From assembly GCF_028610705.1 (NCBI RefSeq), contig NZ_JAQQWT010000014.1, positions 1-64,000 of the forward strand: DNA of 64,000 nucleotides, given 5' to 3'. Position numbers and translations under genes: made by a program. This document shows, piece after piece, positions 9,064 to 17,075 of this stretch (position 1 is the stretch's first letter; each line of letters begins with the position of its first letter). A model generated the notes under the pieces. The model was given only the letters and a program-made list of their open reading frames with translations. It was not told where the DNA came from and did not search any database. The DNA is from Halalkalibacter alkalisediminis. Lineage in GTDB: Bacteria > Bacillota > Bacilli > Bacillales > Bacillaceae_D.

Positions 9064-9313
9064 ATGTCGAATTCGCAAGATTGAACTAGAAGCCAAACTT
9101 GAAACGCTAAAAGTAGCGAATGAACAACAACTACAACATATAGATGTCCAATCAATTGTTGACCAAATTCTTTCTGAAAAAGAATTTGCTTTAGAAAAAG
9201 AAGTCGAAACTAAATGAAGTAAACAATAATTACAGTTAATTAAGTGGTCAGCAGGGACTGGTATTAGCATTATTGCTTTTGTGATTAGTATTATTCGGGT
9301 ATTTTTTATGTAA
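9064..9313 (+). pseudogene. Frameshifted small coiled-coil membrane protein
   Basis: A good ribosome site (AGGAGAG, 9051-9057) leads to ATG 9064, but the frame stops after six codons. A second frame then reads IRKIELEAKLETLKVANEQQ and on to LEKEVETK, a coiled coil, and stops. A third frame reads KWSAGTGISIIAFVISIIRV, a membrane helix, ending at 9313. Together they look like one roughly 80-residue protein (coiled coil plus C-terminal TM helix) broken by two indels. The family is not recognised. Confidence 0.5.
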
Positions 9314-9377
9314 CTTGATATCTAACTATTTATTAGAGAAAATTTTAAAAAGGATACATCTAAACTGATGCATCCTC

Positions 9378-10073
9378 TTACATTGACTCAATATCAACGC
9401 CTTCTACATATTTCATTTGCTTAAGAGTATAGTAAACATCCGTCGTATAAATTTTGTCATTTACTAAGAGTAGTAGGTCCATTTGTTTTGCAGTCGAATC
9501 TTTTAGATCCTTCACCCTGACTTTTCTAGCTTTCATGTCTTGACGCTTCATATCCTTTAGAATCTCCGTTAATTGATCCTCTGAATGAACAATAATTCTC
9601 GCTTTCAGCTCTTTTTGGCGAAGTGCTTTTGGACCAATAAACTTAAATAAAAATGGTAAAAATTCGACACTTATTAATAACAATACAGTAGCTACAATTG
9701 CCTCTAACCAAAAACCGGCGCCACAAGCAATCCCAATCCCACCAGCCCCCCAAATCATAGCTGCCGTTGTTAAGCCAGAAATCATATCATTATTTCGTCT
9801 TAAAATGACACCAGCACCTAAGAAACCTATACCTGATACGATCTGAGCCGCAAGTCTCAATGGGTCCATTGGTTTGCTATAAGCGGCAGCATACTGTTCT
9901 GCTCCTAAAATGGAAACATGTGTAAGCAAGCAACTCATGATTCCAATGACTAGGCATGTTTTTAATCCTAATGGCTTTCTCTTGAGTTCTCTTTCTAAAC
10001 CGATGATAATACAGAGAAATGTTGCAATGGCTAATTTAAACAAAAAACTATTTGGTTCAATTTCTACAAACAT
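9378..10073 (-). CDS. MgtC/SapB family membrane protein
   Basis: A 231-residue protein with an N-terminal MgtC/SapB domain of four to five TM helices (FLCIIIGLERELKRKPLG and the SGIGFLGAGVI signature) and a C-terminal cytosolic ACT-like domain (residues ~150-231). MgtC proteins affect Mg2+ homeostasis and F-type ATP synthase in other bacteria; the role in Bacillaceae is not settled. The start ATG 10073 has GGGGGA upstream. No Mg2+ riboswitch is visible in the short upstream gap. Confidence 0.85.
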   Translation of the reverse strand: MFVEIEPNSFLFKLAIATFLCIIIGLERELKRKPLGLKTCLVIGIMSCLLTHVSILGAEQYAAAYSKPMDPLRLAAQIVSGIGFLGAGVILRRNNDMISGLTTAAMIWGAGGIGIACGAGFWLEAIVATVLLLISVEFLPFLFKFIGPKALRQKELKARIIVHSEDQLTEILKDMKRQDMKARKVRVKDLKDSTAKQMDLLLLVNDKIYTTDVYYTLKQMKYVEGVDIESM

Positions 10074-10141
10074 TTGATTCCCCCAACCTTTTCTAGTTTA
10101 ATTCTCTATTTAACAGCCCATTTCCTTTATCTTCGTAAAGA

Positions 10142-10175
10142 AAAAAATCCCACTCACTGTGAGCAGGACCTTTCT
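10142..10175 (-). terminator. Terminator after the CAP/LysM gene
   Basis: On the minus strand a CTCAC-A-GTGAG core extended by TCC/GGA pairs is followed by a run of seven T. It lies directly after the 10178 stop. Confidence 0.7.
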
Positions 10176-10177
10176 CC

Positions 10178-10804
10178 TTATCTAGCCTGAATGAACATTT
10201 GAACCCATGCACCATGGTAAAAACCGACACCGATCGTATCATACTCAGGCTTTAGAATATTTTGTCTGTGTCCTGGTGAATTCATCCAATCCCTCATAAC
10301 CTGTTCAGGAGTTGTTTGTCCTTTGGCAATGTTTTCACCTGCTGAACGATAACTAATACCGAATGTACGTAGCATGTCAAATGGTGATCCATAATTTGGA
10401 CTGTTGTGAGAGAAATAATTAGAGTTAATTAAATCCTCAGCTTTTTTGTGTGCAACATTTTTAACATCTGCTCGATGTTGCAATGGATTTAAACCACGTT
10501 GACGTCTTTCTTGGTTAACAAGTGCCACTACTTGATCTTCAAATGCACTGTGATGGGAAGCTTCTGCTTTTAATCGAATAACCTCACCAATTTGCATATT
10601 AGTGGGCACGACATCAGGATTTAAGCGCATCAACTGCTGATAATCAAGCCCATAACGCTTAGCAATGAACCAAAATGTATCACCTTTTGATACTTTATAA
10701 TGAGAAAAAGGTGGTTCATTAAACATCTTAATAGCCGCATCTGCCGTTGGCTGTAAAGAAAGAATGGACATCATAAGAACAACTGCCATCATAAATCGTT
10801 TCAT
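10178..10804 (-). CDS. Secreted LysM plus CAP-domain protein
   Basis: A 208-residue exported protein. A signal peptide (about residues 1-23, ending ADA) precedes one LysM peptidoglycan-binding domain (HYKVSKGDTFWFIAKRYG, residues ~34-78) and a C-terminal CAP/SCP domain (residues ~90-208; FSHNSP, GENIAKG, W-NSPGHRQN). It resembles Bacillus YkwD and spore-coat-associated CAP proteins, whose chemistry is undefined. Start ATG 10804 is preceded by GTGGAGGTAAC; a start ten codons upstream would bury this site in coding sequence. Confidence 0.85.
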   Translation of the reverse strand: MKRFMMAVVLMMSILSLQPTADAAIKMFNEPPFSHYKVSKGDTFWFIAKRYGLDYQQLMRLNPDVVPTNMQIGEVIRLKAEASHHSAFEDQVVALVNQERRQRGLNPLQHRADVKNVAHKKAEDLINSNYFSHNSPNYGSPFDMLRTFGISYRSAGENIAKGQTTPEQVMRDWMNSPGHRQNILKPEYDTIGVGFYHGAWVQMFIQAR

Positions 10805-11036
10805 TTTGTTACCTCCACGTAATGTTTTGTACAAGCTTATTTTCTCTTACCTGTCCAAAACGATACACGGAAAATAAAATTTTTAAGAAATATTGAAATT
10901 TGTTAGCGTTCTGAAAGAATACAAAGTCAATTAGATAAGAACTTACACAATCGCGTCTTTCGAATAATCGTTATTGATCAAAATATATAATTATTAATTT
11001 CTTACTTCCTCTCAACGTCCATTTTTTCAGAATGTA

Positions 11037-13352
11037 TCAACTTTTGAGATACGTCACAGGGGGAACCTCCGATAACAAAGGACTGAGTCGATTAACGTAC
11101 ATCAAATCAAGTGAATGCATAGCTCTCGTACAAATGGTATAAAGCAATTTCCGTTCACTGTCATGTAGATATTCCAAATCTGAAACGTTATATAAAACTA
11201 CCGCATCAAATTCTACCCCTTTTGCGAGGTAAGAAGGAATAATTAAGATTCCTGATTCATAACCAGTTGAATCTTTTTTCATTAAACGCACATCAAGCTC
11301 ATCTTTCAGCTCCGTATAAACACGTTTGCTTTCTTTGGCAGTTTTACAAATGACTGCAACTGTACGAAATTTCGTACACAACTCCATTAAACGTGCTATC
11401 AATTGAGTATTAAGCTCCTTCCAATTAGCTGCTTTTGTAAGAACGGGTTTTTCTCCATTTCGGTTAAAGGGGTCTATCTCTGTCCCAAGAATATGTCTTG
11501 CAAAGTCAATGATTTGACGAGTAGATCTGTAACTTTGTGTTAACGCATATTTCTCAATATCTTCTCGCTGATACAAAGATTCTAACGCAGGAAAACTACT
11601 ATTATTAGAGTGAGGGTATATAGACTGATTAAAATCACCAAGAACCGTCATCTTCGCACGCGGAAACATATTCTTAATAAAAGCAAATTGAAACGGTGAA
11701 TAATCTTGAGCTTCATCAATAAAAACGTGTTTAATCGTTGTATTGACATGAAAACCTTCTAGTTTACCTTTTAAGTATAAATAAGGTGTTGCATCCTCAT
11801 AAGGGAAAATTGATTGATTGATTTGGTGAATGGTGAGCGAACAAATTTCAGACCATTTTTCTGAAGAAAACAAACTATTTTCCTTTTCTTGAAACAGGTT
11901 TAAGTAAATCGATGTTGTATCCAGAAATTGAAGCTGATTAATGATGTGTCTGACTTTTTTTAATCTCCGCTTTACAACCAGCCCCCGCAATAACTCTTGT
12001 TCACGTTCGTATTCATAAAAATCATCTGATTCTTTCTTTTTCTCCTTCTCAACCTTTTGATGTATTTTCAATAAGACTTCATCTTCCAATAGATCGACCT
12101 CTTGATCAACCCACTCTTTATCCCGCTCTTCCAATTCATATGATCTAACTTCTTTTAACAAGCGGTCTGCTACCATATTCATTCGGTTTGGAATTGAGAT
12201 AGTCTGATCCAACTCATAGAAATATTGGTAAATAGTTTCATTAGAGAATAAAATGTTGCCTCGGAAAACAATGTCCGTAAAAATCAATCCTTCTGCTTGT
12301 AATGATTGAATGACTGAATCAATAAAATGAATATAATCTAGTGAGGACTTTATTTTGATTGCTTCCAAACGTGCTAAATAAGATGGATCCTGTTTCTCAA
12401 TTAATACAAATTCCATCTGACTAAATGGATCTTCAAGCTGCCAATTTTCGCCAAGACGATGTTCTAAGTATGCTTGAAAGGTTGTCTGTTGCATATTCTC
12501 CTCTCCTAATTCAGGTAGGACAGTAGAAATATAACTATTAAATAATGGATTAGGTGAGAATAAAACAATTTCATCTGCTAACAAAGTGTCCCGATATCGG
12601 TACAGTAGATAGGCTACTCTTTGTAAGGCAGCTGACGTTTTTCCACTACCCGCCACTCCTTGCACCACTAGGAGACGCCCTCGCTCATTTCGGATAATTT
12701 GATTTTGTTCTTTTTGAATCGTTGCGACAATGTTCTTCATTTGCGAGTCCGATTCATTCCCTAATACCTGTTGCAAAAGTTCATCACCTATTGTAATTCC
12801 CGTATTAAACATATGTTTTATTTGACTATCTTTTATAATAAATTGTTTTTTGATCTCGACTTCACCTGAAATCGTTCCAGACGGTGTTTCATAACTCCCC
12901 GGTCCTGGCCCATAGTCATAATATAAACTTGATATTGGAGCACGCCAATCATAGACATAAAAGTTAATCCCTTCTTTATCTACAAAAGACGCAATTCCAA
13001 TATAAATAGCCTCAGAATCTTCTTCTCCCTCTTCTAAAAAATCGATTCTCCCGAAATAAGGGGAGTATTTTAATTTATGTAAATTTTTTAATTGGTTTAG
13101 ATCATGTCGATGACTTCTTTCTCTTTCTGACATTAATTCAGCCTGCTGTTTGATACTTGCAAATGTTTCAGCAGCTTCCTCTGCATTATCAAAATTAACC
13201 GTTACATCGTCCCAAAACTTCTTACGTATATCAATAACGTCCTCTTTAATCGTACCGAGCTTTTGCCTTAATTGTTTTTCTCTTTCTTGTATTTGAACAA
13301 CAACTTGGTTCACTCGTTTTTGTTCTCGATGCCAGTCAGTTTGTTTTTCCAT
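11037..13352 (-). CDS. helD: RNA polymerase recycling ATPase HelD
   Basis: A 771-residue superfamily-1 ATPase matching B. subtilis HelD in length and order, which binds RNA polymerase and helps release it from nucleic acid. Seen: the N-terminal coiled-coil arm (residues 1-70), Walker A GVAGSGKTSAAL near residue 230, a Walker B-like VFIDEAQDYSPFQ, QSYRSTRQI and a C-terminal UvrD-like part. The start ATG 13352 has AAGGAGTGA. It stands alone, with a divergent small gene upstream. Confidence 0.93.
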   Translation of the reverse strand: MEKQTDWHREQKRVNQVVVQIQEREKQLRQKLGTIKEDVIDIRKKFWDDVTVNFDNAEEAAETFASIKQQAELMSERERSHRHDLNQLKNLHKLKYSPYFGRIDFLEEGEEDSEAIYIGIASFVDKEGINFYVYDWRAPISSLYYDYGPGPGSYETPSGTISGEVEIKKQFIIKDSQIKHMFNTGITIGDELLQQVLGNESDSQMKNIVATIQKEQNQIIRNERGRLLVVQGVAGSGKTSAALQRVAYLLYRYRDTLLADEIVLFSPNPLFNSYISTVLPELGEENMQQTTFQAYLEHRLGENWQLEDPFSQMEFVLIEKQDPSYLARLEAIKIKSSLDYIHFIDSVIQSLQAEGLIFTDIVFRGNILFSNETIYQYFYELDQTISIPNRMNMVADRLLKEVRSYELEERDKEWVDQEVDLLEDEVLLKIHQKVEKEKKKESDDFYEYEREQELLRGLVVKRRLKKVRHIINQLQFLDTTSIYLNLFQEKENSLFSSEKWSEICSLTIHQINQSIFPYEDATPYLYLKGKLEGFHVNTTIKHVFIDEAQDYSPFQFAFIKNMFPRAKMTVLGDFNQSIYPHSNNSSFPALESLYQREDIEKYALTQSYRSTRQIIDFARHILGTEIDPFNRNGEKPVLTKAANWKELNTQLIARLMELCTKFRTVAVICKTAKESKRVYTELKDELDVRLMKKDSTGYESGILIIPSYLAKGVEFDAVVLYNVSDLEYLHDSERKLLYTICTRAMHSLDLMYVNRLSPLLSEVPPVTYLKS

Positions 13353-13501
13353 ATGGTCACTCCTTATCTATGAAACGTCTCTATCCCCTTGTGGTATATA
13401 CAGTTTTCCATAAGGATATGCATAGTTCCTTCTTCTATTACCTTTTTTCTATGAATAAAAGCTTTCTTCTCGCACACGATAAGAGAAAAAGGAGTCCACT
13501 T

Positions 13502-13762
13502 ATGAATGCAGATTATGTAAATGACTGTCTAAACCGTTTACAGTCAACCATTGACCAAGCGCTTACTGAATTGATGGAAGTCAAAATGATACGAGAGAAT
13601 GATCCTACAGAATTTCCCTACCTTCAGAATGAGTTAAATGAACTTGATATTGAAATTACATTACTATTAGAAAAAAATCAGGAAGGTAGTCATCATACGA
13701 GATTACAGGAAGCACAAAAAAAACTCCATGAAGTTCAAGACATTATGATAAGAGGTGTGTAG
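13502..13762 (+). CDS. Small DUF2524-like cytosolic protein
   Basis: An 86-residue acidic, helical protein with two predicted coiled-coil helices and no Cys or TM segment. Size and pattern (about 85 residues, Gln/Glu-rich helices) suggest the DUF2524/YtzC group, but I am not certain. The start is ATG 13502 behind AAAGGAG; the frame continues 44 codons upstream without a ribosome site and is not used. No function is known. Confidence 0.6.
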   Translation: MNADYVNDCLNRLQSTIDQALTELMEVKMIRENDPTEFPYLQNELNELDIEITLLLEKNQEGSHHTRLQEAQKKLHEVQDIMIRGV

Positions 13763-13867
13763 TTGAAGGCCCTTCTTCGCATTAAATTGACGAACATGTT
13801 GTACTTATTCATTTTCACTTAAAAATGTGAACATCCTTAACATGAAGACGAAGGAACAAAAACAGGA

Positions 13868-13912
13868 AGAGACCCATTCTATCATGTGCAGAATAGGTCT
13901 CTTATATGTTTT
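13868..13912. terminator. Terminator between 13502 gene and mhqD
   Basis: Imperfect stem AGAGACC-ATTCT / AGAAT-GGTCTCT between convergent genes. T-rich sequence is found on both sides, so it probably ends both transcripts. Confidence 0.65.
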
Positions 13913-13920
13913 AATATGCT

Positions 13921-14529
13921 TTATTTACGATATTGTTCAAACCATTCTTTCGCTTGATCGACTTCTTCTCTCACGAGTTGATGACCGCCATTTACCCAAT
14001 ATTCCGTGACAGATGCATGAGCACCTTGCAAATGATTAATTAATTCTTGTGTTTCCTTTAAAGGAATAATTGGATCTTGTTTACCAGCTCCAATGAAAAC
14101 TGGTATGTTTGTAAGATCTGGAAGGATAACCCCACGACGCGGAACCATGGCATGGAATAAGATGGCTCCATTTAATGCATTCTCGTGATGATACATCATA
14201 CTAGCTGCTATGTTCGCACCATTTGAGTAACCGATTGCCACAACGTGACTACGGTTAAATTGATATTTTTTTGCACACTCACTCACAAAATCATTTAACT
14301 CTTTTGTTCTAAAAACAAGATCCTCCTCATCAAATATTCCCTCCGCCAAACGACGGAAAAAACGTGGCATTCCGTTTTCTAACACATTTCCTCTAACACT
14401 TAAAATAGATGCTTCAGGTGCAATCATTTCCGCTAAAGGTAAAAGGTCTTGTTCGTTCCCACCTGTACCATGTAGTAAAAGCAATGTTGGTAGATCTTTA
14501 TTCTTCCCTTCAATAAATAAGTGCTTCAT
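13921..14529 (-). CDS. mhqD: MhqD-like alpha/beta hydrolase
   Basis: A 202-residue phospholipase/carboxylesterase-type alpha/beta hydrolase. Seen: oxyanion region LLLHGTGGNEQD, nucleophile elbow GYSNGA (Ser), an Asp in IGAGKQDPI and His in NGGHQL. In B. subtilis MhqD acts with the dioxygenase MhqO in resistance to quinones, under MhqR; the same trio is found here. Two in-frame ATGs follow AAAGGAG. I prefer 14529 (9-base spacing) over 14535, which is only 3 bases from the site and abuts the mhqO TGA. Confidence 0.85.
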   Translation of the reverse strand: MKHLFIEGKNKDLPTLLLLHGTGGNEQDLLPLAEMIAPEASILSVRGNVLENGMPRFFRRLAEGIFDEEDLVFRTKELNDFVSECAKKYQFNRSHVVAIGYSNGANIAASMMYHHENALNGAILFHAMVPRRGVILPDLTNIPVFIGAGKQDPIIPLKETQELINHLQGAHASVTEYWVNGGHQLVREEVDQAKEWFEQYRK

Positions 14530-14535
14530 TCCCAT

Positions 14536-15516
14536 TCACTCCTTTGTATTTAGTGGTTTTAATTTTGCTTCTATTTCCGCTCTTTGGTTTTCAAAATAAG
14601 GTGGTAATGCAAGGTTCTCACCTAAACTCTCGTACGGTTCATCTCCTTCAAACCCAGGTCCGTCTGTTGCGAGCTCAAATAATATTCCATTTGGCTCCCT
14701 GAAATAAAGTGAACGGAAATAATACCTTTCAACGAATCCAGAATTAGCTATGCGAGCACTTTTTAAGTGATCCACCCATTTTCTAAGTTCTTCTTCCGTT
14801 TCAACACGAAAGGCCACATGATGCACACTTCCGCGTCCAGGACGTTCTCTTTTTACATCTGTTTTTTCTTCGAGATAGATTTCTGTGCCAGTCCCTCCTT
14901 CACCTGTTTCAAATACTCGAAGTGGGCTTTCGCCTTCACTATCAGATTGAATGGATTCTTTTTCACGGTATCCCATAATCTCGGTCAAAACTTTAGCTGT
15001 TATTTCTGGACGTGCCACAGTTAACTTCACAGGGCCTAATCCAATTATTCCATGCTCCACTGGTACTGGGCTTTTATCCCATGGCTTCCCCCCAGCTACT
15101 CCTTGATTCGTTTCATCCGAAATAAATTCCAGTCTTTGCCCTTCAAAATCCCGGAAGGCTAATGTTTTTCGTCCATATTTCGTTTTGATTTCTTCATGCT
15201 CGACTTGATGTTCGTCTAAACGATTTTTCCAATAAAGCAATGACTCATCGTTTGCAACACGTAAAGATGTTAAGGAAATACTATTTGTACCAGGATACGT
15301 TTGGCCGGCGTTAGGAATCTCAAAAAAGGTTAAATCCGTACCCGGATTCCCTCTTTCATCTGCATAAAACAAATGATAAACCGATGTATCATCTTGATTA
15401 ATCGATTTTTTCACTAGACGAAGTCCAAGGACCTTCGTATAAAAACGATAATTTTCTTTTGCGTTTGCTGTAATTGCCGACACGTGATGTTGACCCAATA
15501 AAGGTTTTAACGTCAC
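14536..15516 (-). CDS. mhqO: Ring-cleaving dioxygenase MhqO
   Basis: A 326-residue protein with two glyoxalase/vicinal-oxygen-chelate modules (residues ~8-130 and ~155-285) and likely Fe(II) ligands in LGQHHVSAIT, SVHHVAF and the acidic RLEF/FELA strand ends. Bacillus MhqO/MhqE-type enzymes are proposed to open hydroquinone rings. The start is GTG 15516, whose AAGGAGG site lies inside the last codons of mhqR, so the genes are translationally coupled. It is the middle gene of mhqR-mhqO-mhqD. Confidence 0.88.
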   Translation of the reverse strand: MTLKPLLGQHHVSAITANAKENYRFYTKVLGLRLVKKSINQDDTSVYHLFYADERGNPGTDLTFFEIPNAGQTYPGTNSISLTSLRVANDESLLYWKNRLDEHQVEHEEIKTKYGRKTLAFRDFEGQRLEFISDETNQGVAGGKPWDKSPVPVEHGIIGLGPVKLTVARPEITAKVLTEIMGYREKESIQSDSEGESPLRVFETGEGGTGTEIYLEEKTDVKRERPGRGSVHHVAFRVETEEELRKWVDHLKSARIANSGFVERYYFRSLYFREPNGILFELATDGPGFEGDEPYESLGENLALPPYFENQRAEIEAKLKPLNTKE

Positions 15517-15518
15517 AA

Positions 15519-15968
15519 TTATTCCTCCTTAGAATTGATTTGAAGTTTTTTCAACAGTCCTAGTAATTGCTTTTGTTCTCTTCTATCAAGCCCTTTAAAT
15601 TGCGATGCTTGAAATCGTTCTTGTTCAGGAACGACTTCTTCATAGAGCTTTTGTCCAGCAGCTGTTAATGAGATTTGCTTTATACGCCATTCCTGCTTTC
15701 TTTTAATCAATCCAGCTTTCTCAAGCTTCACTAGCATTTGTGTGATATTCCCCTTGCTCACGAGTAACTTTTCGGCAAGCTCTTGTTGTGAGAGTGGTTG
15801 ATGAACACCTACCTGCACAAGTAAGTCAAATTGAGAAATGCTCAATCCCCACTTTTTTAGATGTTGATTGGAAACCCGATTACTCCCGTTATAAAACCGT
15901 GCTAAACGAAACCATAATAAGAGGCCCAACCGAATGTCCTGTGTATTTCCAATATCTTGATTGATCAA
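15519..15968 (-). CDS. mhqR: MarR family repressor, MhqR-like
   Basis: A 149-residue winged-helix MarR regulator: the HTH LSQQELAEKLLVSKGNITQML and the wing KQEWRIKQISLT are clear. As first gene of an operon with a ring-cleaving dioxygenase and MhqD-like hydrolase it is most likely the quinone-responsive repressor MhqR. I see no cysteine, consistent with MhqR sensing ligand rather than thiol oxidation. The start is TTG 15968, with GGAGTG about 10 bases upstream. A perfect 7-4-7 inverted repeat 35 bases upstream is the likely auto-operator. Confidence 0.85.
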   Translation of the reverse strand: MINQDIGNTQDIRLGLLLWFRLARFYNGSNRVSNQHLKKWGLSISQFDLLVQVGVHQPLSQQELAEKLLVSKGNITQMLVKLEKAGLIKRKQEWRIKQISLTAAGQKLYEEVVPEQERFQASQFKGLDRREQKQLLGLLKKLQINSKEE

Positions 15969-16002
15969 TGGTCTATCACTCCACTCCTTTATTTTCTACT
16001 AT

Positions 16003-16020
16003 CAGTTTATAACTAAACTG
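16003..16020 (-). promoter_or_regulatory. Palindrome at the mhqR promoter, likely operator
   Basis: CAGTTTA-TAAC-TAAACTG, a perfect 7-bp inverted repeat. On the minus strand it includes a TATAAA -10 candidate (-35 weak). It is placed where an MhqR dimer would block its own operon. Confidence 0.6.
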
Positions 16021-16177
16021 AATGGAAGTAAAGTGTTTAACTAACTTTTATAAAGTAACTAATTATTTGTTGAAAGGCAGTCCTTAAAGGCTAGTGAAAA
16101 ACAAAAAATTTTCTCTGATCATCTTTTAAAATATAAAAATAAGAGCAACTTCTGCTCTCTTTGACGATCTTCAACAA

Positions 16178-16206
16178 AAAAAGAGGGCTATAACGGCCCT
16201 CTCTCT
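16178..16206 (-). terminator. Terminator after the HAD hydrolase gene
   Basis: GAGGGC / GCCCTC stem followed on the minus strand by seven T, just beyond the stop at 16209. Confidence 0.85.
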
Positions 16207-16208
16207 TT

Positions 16209-17000
16209 TTACTTACTATTTAACTCAGCAAGAATCGGATATAACTCCTCTAAATGAGTGATCTCATAAGTAGGAATAACCTCATTACGTTCTTTGTCAT
16301 GGCGGTTAATCCAGACAGATTTCATGCCGATCCGAGATGCTCCAAGTATGTCTGTCATTAAATTATCACCCACCATCATGGCTTCGTCTTTAGTTAATGA
16401 CATTTTTTCAAGAGCATGTTCAAAAATAGTTGGATCCGGCTTACCTCTACCGAATGCACCTGAGATTACAATATGGTCAAAGTATGGCACTAGCTCAGGA
16501 GTGATTTCTAATTTAGTATTTTGTAAATCAGGTGACCCGTTTGTTAAAAGTAACAGTTGATACTTTCCTTTTAGTTCATCTAGAACCCGGAAGGATTCTT
16601 CATATACAAATGGATGTTTTCTACGTTCTGCTGGGAAACGCTCCGCTAGTTCTTCACCGAAATCAGTGTCATTAATCCCTAGGGCCGCTAGTCCACGCGT
16701 CCATGCTTCTTTTCGGTAAGTTGGAACCATTTCTTTCATTTTGCGGAAATTGTCGTCGTCATCTAAGAAATTTCCCCATAAACCTTCAAAAGGATTAATG
16801 CCAATCATTTGTGTAAATGAATATGTTTCATACGTTGAATAAAGTTTTCTTGCTTCCTTACGAACAGCTTCTTCTAAATCAGTTGGATCCAAATCATATT
16901 TTTTCGCAGCTACTTCGCAAGTGGCTGCAAAAGCTCTTTCTACACTCTTCTGGTCCCAAAGCAGTGTATCATCGAGGTCAAAAAAGATAGCTTTAATCAT
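16209..17000 (-). CDS. HAD superfamily phosphatase, YsaA-like
   Basis: A 263-residue haloacid-dehalogenase-type hydrolase. Motif I DLDDTLLW (catalytic Asp near residues 9-11), motif II LLLTNGS, a motif III Lys in [10 protein letters not shown] and motif [10 protein letters not shown] are all present, with a helical C1 cap between I and II. Sequence flavour and length suggest the YsaA group of Bacillus. The substrate, presumably a small phosphate ester, is unknown. The start ATG 17000 has GGGGAGAG upstream. Confidence 0.88.
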   Translation of the reverse strand: MIKAIFFDLDDTLLWDQKSVERAFAATCEVAAKKYDLDPTDLEEAVRKEARKLYSTYETYSFTQMIGINPFEGLWGNFLDDDDNFRKMKEMVPTYRKEAWTRGLAALGINDTDFGEELAERFPAERRKHPFVYEESFRVLDELKGKYQLLLLTNGSPDLQNTKLEITPELVPYFDHIVISGAFGRGKPDPTIFEHALEKMSLTKDEAMMVGDNLMTDILGASRIGMKSVWINRHDKERNEVIPTYEITHLEELYPILAELNSK

Positions 17001-17075
17001 GAACGAACTCTCCCCTATAACAATTTATTCACCCTATTAGATTATCGCTTTAATAGGAAGAAGTAAACTAGATTC

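Noticed and set aside
13827-14009. Plus-strand frame across the mhqD end
   Set aside because: Runs through the terminator and antisense to mhqD; no start signal.
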